DNA of 5,439 bases. It comes from Bacteroidales bacterium (GTDB lineage: Bacteria > Bacteroidota > Bacteroidia > Bacteroidales > VadinHA17). A program made the translations under genes and the position numbers. Each line of letters starts with the position of its first letter. Positions within the stretch are counted from its first letter, which is position 1. Below the pieces are notes generated by a model. It saw only the letters and a list, made by a program, of their open reading frames with translations. It searched no databases and was not told the origin of the DNA. The stretch lies in assembly GCA_003518245.1 (NCBI GenBank), contig DOZA01000109.1, positions 1 to 5,439 on the forward strand, read 5' to 3'. Below, piece by piece: positions 1-4,618 of the stretch.

Positions 1-76
1 AATTGAAACATAAAAGAATTTAGCTCTAAGACAGGACAGTGCAAACATGATGGAATTTATAAAAAAGGATAAAATA

Positions 77-104
77 TTGGATTGTAAAAAAACACCTATC
101 TTTG
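77..104 (+). promoter_or_regulatory. Bacteroidetes-type promoter of the tetR gene
   Basis: TTG at 77-79 and TATCTTTG at 97-104 are separated by 17 nt. They match the Bacteroidetes primary-sigma promoter pattern (TTG near -33, TAnnTTTG near -7). The transcript would begin around 110, giving a 5' leader of about 25 nt before the tetR start at 136. The leader contains the 15-bp inverted-repeat copy at 115-129, so a protein bound there would block initiation or early elongation. The box match and spacing are seen directly; the start point and regulation are inferred. Confidence 0.6.
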
Positions 105-114
105 TACCGAAAAA

Positions 115-129
115 CAATTTTAGTGCAAA
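115..129 (+). repeat. Upstream copy of a 15-bp inverted repeat, candidate TetR operator
   Basis: CAATTTTAGTGCAAA at 115-129 is the exact reverse complement of 723-737. The two copies sit immediately before and immediately after the tetR gene. This one lies between the -7 box (97-104) and the start codon (136). TetR-family proteins commonly bind both their own promoter and that of the adjacent operon, so a shared motif on either side of the gene is a natural operator candidate. The motif is only weakly palindromic in itself (ATTT...AAAT), so the true site may be longer or less regular. Confidence 0.55.
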
Positions 130-135
130 TACGAC

Positions 136-717
136 ATGAGCATTGATAATACCAAAGAATCAATTTTAAGCGTTGCGAATAAGCTATTCAGTCGCTTTGG
201 GTTTCACAAAACCTCAATGGACGAAATCGCAAAAATTGCAAGGAAAGCCAAAGGTTCCTTATACTATCATTTTGCTAGCAAGGAGGAATTATTTAAGGAG
301 GTAGTATCAATTGAAATGATAAACCTGAAAAATCATCTGTCTTTTATTGTTAATAATCCTGATTTGAATTCTTCTGAAAAGTTAAAAAAATATCTCGTTA
401 AAAGAATGGAGATTCTCAATTCTGCCGCAAATTACCATGAAACATTGAAGGCTGATTTTTTTGAACATTTTCATTTCATTGATGATTTACGAACCGAGTT
501 AGATGCATGGGAAAAAGAAAACCTGAAAAAAATAATAATACAAGGTGCTGAAAAGGGGGAATTTACAATAATTGGAGATATTTATGTTTTGTTAGACGTA
601 TTCATTATGGTTATAAAAGGGCTTGAGATACCCTTCTTTCTACAGAACAAATATGTGAAATACGCTCCTCATTTTGAAGGTTTAATTGGAATACTCACAA
701 AAGGTTTGTCCCGATAA
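136..717 (+). CDS. TetR/AcrR-family transcriptional regulator
   Basis: This 193-residue protein has the normal TetR-family length and plan. An N-terminal three-helix DNA-binding domain covers about residues 5-55, with the recognition-helix signature KGSLYYHFASKEELF at 40-54. A variable helical C-terminal ligand and dimerisation domain follows, with a hydrophobic stretch near 146-170. The start at 136 is well fixed, because an in-frame TAG lies at 121-123 with no other ATG between. No Shine-Dalgarno sequence is visible, which is normal for Bacteroidetes. The reading frame is intact, unlike those of its downstream neighbours. TetR regulators next to MMPL/RND exporters usually repress the exporter operon and respond to its substrate or a related hydrophobic molecule. 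That role fits here, but the ligand cannot be read from the sequence. The exporter remnant starts 64 bp downstream. Confidence 0.92.
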   Translation: MSIDNTKESILSVANKLFSRFGFHKTSMDEIAKIARKAKGSLYYHFASKEELFKEVVSIEMINLKNHLSFIVNNPDLNSSEKLKKYLVKRMEILNSAANYHETLKADFFEHFHFIDDLRTELDAWEKENLKKIIIQGAEKGEFTIIGDIYVLLDVFIMVIKGLEIPFFLQNKYVKYAPHFEGLIGILTKGLSR

Positions 718-722
718 TTTTT

Positions 723-737
723 TTTGCACTAAAATTG
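723..737 (-). repeat. Downstream copy of the 15-bp inverted repeat, candidate TetR operator
   Basis: TTTGCACTAAAATTG is the exact reverse complement of 115-129. It begins 5 bp after the tetR stop codon and lies 45 bp before the first codon of the exporter remnant at 782. It therefore falls where the promoter of the downstream operon should be; its final TTG (735-737) could itself act as a -33 element. The -7 candidate TATTTTCA at 762-769 is a poor match to TAnnTTTG and is 24 nt away, so the promoter itself is uncertain. A neighbouring ACTAAAA at 738-744 repeats part of the motif. Confidence 0.55.
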
Positions 738-781
738 ACTAAAAAACATTATAAGTACAAATATTTTCAAAACAACAAAAT

Positions 782-1171
782 ATGAACAGATTTGCAGAAG
801 GCATAGTAAAATTTAAATAGCTTATAATTATTGCCGTTGTAGGATTAACTTTATTCTTTAGTTACCAAGATATGACAGGGAAAAATAAAATTATTCTGAT
901 TGACAAAAACGGGAAAGAGAAAATCCGTGAAGCCACTGTTCAACAGAAAGGTAACGATAAGCGAATGTTCAGTTTTACCTCACCGGCTTCACAAGCCGGA
1001 ATATCCGTTTTATCATTGCCCGATGATGTAATGTATTTGTATTTACCTGCATTTGGCAAAGAACGGAGAATTGCAACCAGCGCCAAAAACCACAAAATGC
1101 AAATGTCTGATGTTAAATATGACCAAGGTTTAACTGATGATGATTTTACGGTAAGGAAGTTAAAACAATAA
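782..1171 (+). pseudogene. Fused remnant: MMPL/RND exporter N-terminus joined to a LolA-like lipoprotein-sorting gene
   Basis: One frame runs from the ATG at 782 to the TAA at 1169-1171, broken only by TAG at 818-820. Codons before and after that stop read MNRFAEGIVKFK, stop, LIIIAVVGLTLFFSYQ. This is a typical MMPL/RND exporter start (cytoplasmic tip plus first membrane helix), where the stop position is usually Trp, so TGG to TAG is likely. After about 29 codons the frame passes directly into the middle of a LolA-like outer-membrane lipoprotein-sorting protein (MTGKNKIILIDKNGKEK from 872, VMYLYLPAFGKERRIA near 1028-1075). It then jumps to that protein's extreme C-terminus (MSDVKY...DDDFTVRKLKQ). 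Missing are nearly all of the roughly 800-residue exporter, the LolA signal peptide and N-terminus, and a large block before NHKMQMSDV. A 99-residue product could start at the internal ATG 872, but it would lack a signal peptide and most of the fold. The family calls rest on my recognition of conserved patterns. Confidence 0.75.
1085..1171 (+). repeat. Direct repeat copy 1: LolA-like 3' end
   Basis: This 87-bp segment encodes KNHKMQMSDV...DDDFTVRKLKQ and its stop. It recurs at 2611-2703. From the shared ATG codons (1103 and 2635) to the stop, 63 of 69 bases match. Five of the six differences are synonymous and one changes Asp to Gly. Just upstream, copy 1 lacks six bases (two codons, Thr-Lys) present in copy 2, and it has CAA (1100-1102) where copy 2 has TAA. 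The two copies bracket the radical SAM gene. Confidence 0.9.
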
Positions 1172-1176
1172 ATATT

Positions 1177-1181
1177 GGAGG
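1177..1181 (+). promoter_or_regulatory. Strong Shine-Dalgarno sequence of the radical SAM gene
   Basis: GGAGG lies 7 nt before the ATG at 1189, close to ideal spacing. It fixes the start of the radical SAM gene. It stands out because Bacteroidetes genes usually lack Shine-Dalgarno sequences, and no comparable site precedes the start codons at 136, 782, 2713 or 4053. At 3232 there is only an AGGA run one base from the ATG, too close for normal use. Confidence 0.7.
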
Positions 1182-1188
1182 TAATACT

Positions 1189-2634
1189 ATGAAAGCCATT
1201 GATTTAAACAGCAGTATTTCTGGTTTAATCAATAACCTTTTTTTAAAGAGTCAAATTTCCAGAAATTTATTTGAAGGGCAATTAAAGAAGTATATAAAGC
1301 AAAAGATTTTCAATAACGAAGAATCTCAAGCTTCAGAAGTTTCTAGGCAACACCAATTTTTTGCTTCATGGGCGATGTATAAATCATATATTAGAAATAT
1401 AGACAAAGGAAATATATCCTCAAAAGTTACAAAAAGGATGATAGAGTCATTTCTGGGTTCTGTGTTACTGCGAAAAAATGTTTCTAATGAAAAAAGAAGA
1501 ATTTTTCAAAATAAGCATGGAATGCATCCGCCCAGTTTCATAACCATTTCACCAACAAAAAAATGTAATCTTAAATGTATCGGTTGCTATGCAGCCTCAT
1601 CCCCAACAACTGAGACAACATTGAATTGGACTTTACTGAATAGAATAATGGAGGATGCATATTCTAATATGGGAATGAGGTTTTTTGTGATATCAGGCGG
1701 AGAACCTTTGCTGTACAAGAGTGAAAACAAAACAATTCTTGATTTAGCTGAAAGATGGAACGATTGCTTCTTCTTAATGTATACAAATGGTACTTTAATA
1801 AATGAAAACATTGCTTCGCGCATGGTTGATTTAGGTAATATTACTCCGGCAATTTCCGTAGAAGGTTATGAAGCAGAAACTGACGCAAGAAGAGGTAATG
1901 GTATTTACCAAAGAATTATTAAAGCAAAAGATAATCTTGCTTCTGTAGGAGTACCTTTTGGTTTATCAGTTACAGCGACTAAAGAAAATGTTGACATCTT
2001 ACTTAATGAATCGTTTTATGATTTTTATTTCAATGAATTTGGTGCTACATACATGTGGGTTTTTCAATACATGCCTATTGGCCGGGATTTTTCGGAAGAT
2101 TTGATGATTTCGCCTCTGCAGAGGCTTCAATTACATAAAATAGAATATAAAATACTAACAGAAAAAGAATACTTTGTTGCAGATTTCTGGAATAGTGCGC
2201 CCATGTCTAATGGGTGTATTTCTTGCGGCAGGGCTGGTGGATATATTTATATTAATTGGGACGGGAATATCATGCCCTGTGTTTTTGTGCCATACTATCA
2301 CGATAATATAAACACGCTTTATAACACAGGCAAATCACTATCCGATGCGTTATTCTCATCACTTTTTGTTAAAGGCAGAGCTTGGCAAAAAGAATACATT
2401 GGAGATAGAAACAATCCCGGGAATTTATTAACACCTTGCTTTTACAGAGACCATTACAAAACATTCTATGAGATTGCAAATCAAACACAGGTGTTGCCTG
2501 AAAACGAAGATGCTCAGAAAGCCTTTAATTCTAAAGAGTATTATGAGTTTATGTTAAAATTTGATAAAGAACTGGAAGAATTATCTTCTCCTGTTTTGGA
2601 TAATTTAAAGAAAAACCACAAAACCAAAATGTAA
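1189..2634 (+). CDS. Radical SAM/SPASM-like enzyme, C-terminal tail fused to LolA-like sequence
   Basis: This 481-residue protein is a radical S-adenosylmethionine enzyme. The CX3CX2C motif that binds the 4Fe-4S cluster is C126-C130-C133 (KKCNLKCIGCYA), followed by ISGGEP at 168-173, the SAM-contacting motif. About 115 mostly helical residues precede the barrel. Cysteines C343, C346, C364 and C417, the first three around GCISCGRAGGYIYINWDGNIMPC, resemble a SPASM or twitch auxiliary-cluster domain. Such enzymes often modify peptides or other large substrates. It should be cytoplasmic, as no signal or membrane segment is seen. The substrate is not recognisable. It starts 17 bp after the LolA-like remnant, behind a strong GGAGG. 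The last residues, about NLKKNHKTKM, match the LolA-like repeat rather than a radical SAM tail, and the TAA at 2632-2634 stands where copy 1 has CAA. The native C-terminus has therefore probably been lost or altered. The catalytic parts look complete, so the enzyme could be active. Confidence 0.85.
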   Translation: MKAIDLNSSISGLINNLFLKSQISRNLFEGQLKKYIKQKIFNNEESQASEVSRQHQFFASWAMYKSYIRNIDKGNISSKVTKRMIESFLGSVLLRKNVSNEKRRIFQNKHGMHPPSFITISPTKKCNLKCIGCYAASSPTTETTLNWTLLNRIMEDAYSNMGMRFFVISGGEPLLYKSENKTILDLAERWNDCFFLMYTNGTLINENIASRMVDLGNITPAISVEGYEAETDARRGNGIYQRIIKAKDNLASVGVPFGLSVTATKENVDILLNESFYDFYFNEFGATYMWVFQYMPIGRDFSEDLMISPLQRLQLHKIEYKILTEKEYFVADFWNSAPMSNGCISCGRAGGYIYINWDGNIMPCVFVPYYHDNINTLYNTGKSLSDALFSSLFVKGRAWQKEYIGDRNNPGNLLTPCFYRDHYKTFYEIANQTQVLPENEDAQKAFNSKEYYEFMLKFDKELEELSSPVLDNLKKNHKTKM

Positions 2635-2703
2635 ATGTCTGATGTAAAATATGGCCAAGGTTTAACTGATGATGACTTTACGGTTAGAAAATTAAAACAA
2701 TAA
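2611..2703 (+). pseudogene. Second LolA-like 3' end (direct repeat copy 2) fused to the radical SAM gene
   Basis: This segment encodes KNHKTKM, stop, MSDVKYGQGLTDDDFTVRKLKQ, stop. It is the same LolA-like C-terminus found at 1085-1171, and it lies in the reading frame of the radical SAM gene. Without the TAA at 2632-2634 the radical SAM protein would continue for 22 more residues to the TAA at 2701-2703. The preceding LKK also fits the LolA-like family's C-terminal region better than a radical SAM tail, so the junction is probably a few codons before 2611. Nothing of the LolA-like N-terminal or central domain is present. Differences from copy 1 are mostly synonymous, which suggests two diverged paralogues rather than a very recent copy event. 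A separate 22-residue product from the ATG at 2635 is unlikely. Confidence 0.75.
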
Positions 2704-2712
2704 AAAAACTGT

Positions 2713-3227
2713 ATGGGAAAATCTGTAGCATTGGTGCTATCGAGCGGTGGCTCAAGGGGACTCGCCCATATCGGCGTTATCAACGAATTGGTGAAATAAG
2801 GCTTTCAAATAACTTCTGTTTCAGGCTCTTCTATTGGGTCGGTTATTGGAGGACTATTTGCCATGGGCAAATTACAAGAATATACCGAATGGGTGAGAAC
2901 CTTAAATAAAAAGGATGTTTGGGGTTTTATGGATTTGACCCTTTCAACGCATGGTTTATTAAAGGGTGAACGCATTTCCGACAAGATGAAGACCTTTATC
3001 CCCGATATGAATATTGAAGATATGCCTATTCCCTTTTAAGCAGTACTACATCGGCAATGATACATAAGATTGCAAAAATGAACATCGAAAAACATAAGCA
3101 CGATATTATTATTAATATACCATGCGATTCGGCAAATACATTTGATTTCTACAAGGCAAAAGAATTGATAGAATTAGGAAAAAGTGCAGCAAAAAAGGCA
3201 ATCATAAATTATTCGGAAAATCGATAA
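2713..3227 (+). pseudogene. Patatin-like phospholipase pseudogene
   Basis: The N-terminal half begins at the ATG at 2713, 9 bp after the LolA-like stop. It reads MGKSVALVLSSGGSRGLAHIGVI, which carries the glycine-rich oxyanion-hole motif. An in-frame TAA follows at 2797-2799, and then GFQITSVSGSSIGS with the nucleophile elbow GSSIG (Ser codon 40). The frame stays recognisable to MPIPF and ends at TAA 3037-3039. The C-terminal part resumes in another frame from about 3033: LLSSTTSAMIHKIAKMNIE, then TFDFYKAKELIELGK, stop at 3225-3227. Some 80-90 codons appear to be missing between the halves compared with usual bacterial patatins of about 250-300 residues. They include the DGG/DGA motif with the catalytic Asp. 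With one stop and a frame-changing deletion it cannot encode an active lipase. Its stop is 4 bp before the acyltransferase start, as expected for adjacent operon genes. Confidence 0.85.
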
Positions 3228-3231
3228 GGAA

Positions 3232-4056
3232 ATGAATGCAACTAAAGAATATATCAATATTCATAGGCTTATAAAAGCAAGCGATTCAAAGCTTCTGAAA
3301 CGCTTGCCCAACTTCGTGATTTCCCTGATTAAATTAATTATCAGGCAAAATGAGATAAATCGAATTCTTTCTGCTTATGCCAATTATGAGGGTGTTGAAT
3401 TTCTGTCAAAAATAAAATATGAGCTAAACATTAAGTTTGAAATTGAAGGCATGGAGAATTTGCCTGAAGACGGGAAATGCTTTTTTGTGGCAAACCATCC
3501 CTTTGGATTTGTTGACGGGTTGATTTTAACACTAACGGTTGGCAGCAAGTATGGCGATTTCAGAGCTATAGGTAACAAAGTATTTTTGCTAATACCACAC
3601 TTAAAGTCAAATATTGCAGCGGTAAACGTTTTTGGTAAAAATCCAAAGCAATATATTCTGGAGTTAGAGAAACTGTTTCGTTCCAATCTGCCCATCACTC
3701 ACTTTCCTGCCGGCCTGGTTTCAAGAATAAAAGAAAGAAAAATTGAGGACAGGGATTGGCAGAAGGCTTTTATTTCTAAGGCAATTGAACATCAACGAAA
3801 TGTGGTGCCAATTTTTTTCTATGGCCAAAATTCCCGTTTATTCTATTTCATCTATGTTGGGAAAAAACTTCTGAGAATAAAATCAAACCTTGAGTTGGTT
3901 CTTTTACCTCATGAAATTTTTACCAAGAGAAACAAAACAATAAAGGTGAAAATTGGAAAACCAATCACTTACCAAACATTTGACAAGTCTAAAACTTATT
4001 TTGAATGGGCTCAGATTGTAAAGGAACAGGTTTATAATTTAAACTCATCGCAATGA
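3232..4056 (+). CDS. Lysophospholipid-type acyltransferase (PlsC / hemolysin-like superfamily)
   Basis: This 274-residue enzyme of the LPLAT superfamily would transfer an acyl chain to a lysolipid or other hydroxyl acceptor at the inner face of the cytoplasmic membrane. The catalytic motif is NHPFGFVDG at 88-96, with H89 and D95 separated by five residues. This is the spacing of the hemolysin-like branch (NHPLGGLDG type) rather than the HX4D of classical PlsC. FPAG at 158-161 replaces the usual FPEG, and VVPIFFYG at 191-198 is the later conserved block. No clear transmembrane helix is seen. A relationship to Bacteroides GlsA, the O-acyltransferase of glycine/ornithine lipid synthesis, is possible but unproven. 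The frame is intact. It starts 4 bp after the patatin remnant and overlaps the glycosyltransferase by ATGA, so the two are translationally coupled. A promoter was not found, so expression may depend on the decayed upstream operon. Confidence 0.82.
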   Translation: MNATKEYINIHRLIKASDSKLLKRLPNFVISLIKLIIRQNEINRILSAYANYEGVEFLSKIKYELNIKFEIEGMENLPEDGKCFFVANHPFGFVDGLILTLTVGSKYGDFRAIGNKVFLLIPHLKSNIAAVNVFGKNPKQYILELEKLFRSNLPITHFPAGLVSRIKERKIEDRDWQKAFISKAIEHQRNVVPIFFYGQNSRLFYFIYVGKKLLRIKSNLELVLLPHEIFTKRNKTIKVKIGKPITYQTFDKSKTYFEWAQIVKEQVYNLNSSQ

Positions 4057-4553
4057 AAAAAGTATCGGCAATAATATGTGCATATAACGAAGAGAGAACC
4101 ATCAAAGAGGTTATCCTGTCTGTTTCAAAGGCTGTTATAGTAGGCGAAATAGTGGTTGTTAACGATGGTTCTACCAATAACACCAAGGAAATAATTGAAG
4201 CCCTGAGAAAAGAAATTGAAATAACGGCCATTCATCTGGAAGAAAATAAGGGGAAAGGGTATGCAATGGCTATAGCTGTTGAGAATGCTGTTTTCGACAT
4301 TATGGTTTTTATTGATGCCGACCAAAGAGCTATACCCTCCAGCTACATTACCCAATTGGTATCACCCTTATTAAACAATGAGTGCGATATGGTTTTGGGT
4401 TATTCTACCGTAAATATTTTAAGTCAGGATGTGAATCCATTAAAGATTTTGACAGGCGAAAGGGCTTTATATAAAGAAGATATTACACCCATACTCGATA
4501 AAATGAAGGAGTCACGTTTGGGTGTTTGTCCTTCTTTCTCAAATGTTTGCTAA
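4053..4553 (+). CDS. Family 2 glycosyltransferase, C-terminally truncated
   Basis: This is a GT-A fold, GT2-family enzyme that would transfer a sugar from a nucleotide-sugar to a lipid or polymer acceptor in the cytoplasm. Visible motifs are SAIICAYNEERTI (5-17), VVNDGS (35-40, nucleotide binding), ENKGKGYAMA (64-73) and the metal-binding DAD at 88-90, here followed by QR. TGERALYKEDI at 134-144 is also typical of this group. The family match ends near residue 157 (ESRLGV). The final residues CPSFSNVC do not look like the family, whose members usually run to about 230-250 residues with ETLINLYY-type sequence here. I found no continuation in the other frames before the convergent gene, so the 3' end was probably removed by a rearrangement near 4525-4535. 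The start overlaps the acyltransferase stop (ATGA). Activity is doubtful without the C-terminal acceptor region. Confidence 0.78.
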   Translation: MKKVSAIICAYNEERTIKEVILSVSKAVIVGEIVVVNDGSTNNTKEIIEALRKEIEITAIHLEENKGKGYAMAIAVENAVFDIMVFIDADQRAIPSSYITQLVSPLLNNECDMVLGYSTVNILSQDVNPLKILTGERALYKEDITPILDKMKESRLGVCPSFSNVC

Positions 4554-4593
4554 TTCTCTATCACTTGACATATGAGATCCGGGCCAATTTATC

Positions 4594-4618
4594 CCTGTCT
4601 GCCGCAGGTTATTTTTTT
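4594..4618 (+). terminator. Weak hairpin plus T-run between convergent genes
   Basis: CCTG (4594-4597) can pair with CAGG (4605-4608), with one extra T-G wobble, and TTATTTTTTT follows. This has the form of a Rho-independent terminator for plus-strand transcripts, but the stem is only 4-5 bp. The T-run also encodes the lysine-rich end of the minus-strand gene, so it may be coincidental. The rest of the 55-bp gap 4554-4608 shows no gene. Confidence 0.25.

Noticed and set aside
47..139. A 30-codon plus-strand frame starting MMEFIKKDKIL and overlapping the tetR start
   Set aside because: It overlaps the tetR promoter, candidate operator and start codon, has no ribosome binding site and resembles no family I know.
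872..1171. The 99-residue frame as an independent small gene
   Set aside because: Its ATG is internal to a longer broken frame from 782, there is no ribosome binding site, and the content is the middle plus tail of a LolA-like protein without its signal peptide.
1085..2703. The flanking direct repeats as ends or target duplications of a mobile element
   Set aside because: The repeats are recognisable coding sequence ending exactly at a stop codon, with mostly synonymous differences; there is no transposase and no terminal inverted repeat.
2541..2783. Minus-strand 80-residue frame across the radical SAM end and patatin start
   Set aside because: It is a shadow of plus-strand coding sequence; both plus-strand frames show clear family motifs.
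4594..4608. CCTGTCTGCCGCAGG as a member of a dispersed palindromic repeat family
   Set aside because: Only a 4-5 bp stem is present and there is a single copy in the window, so a repeat family cannot be supported.
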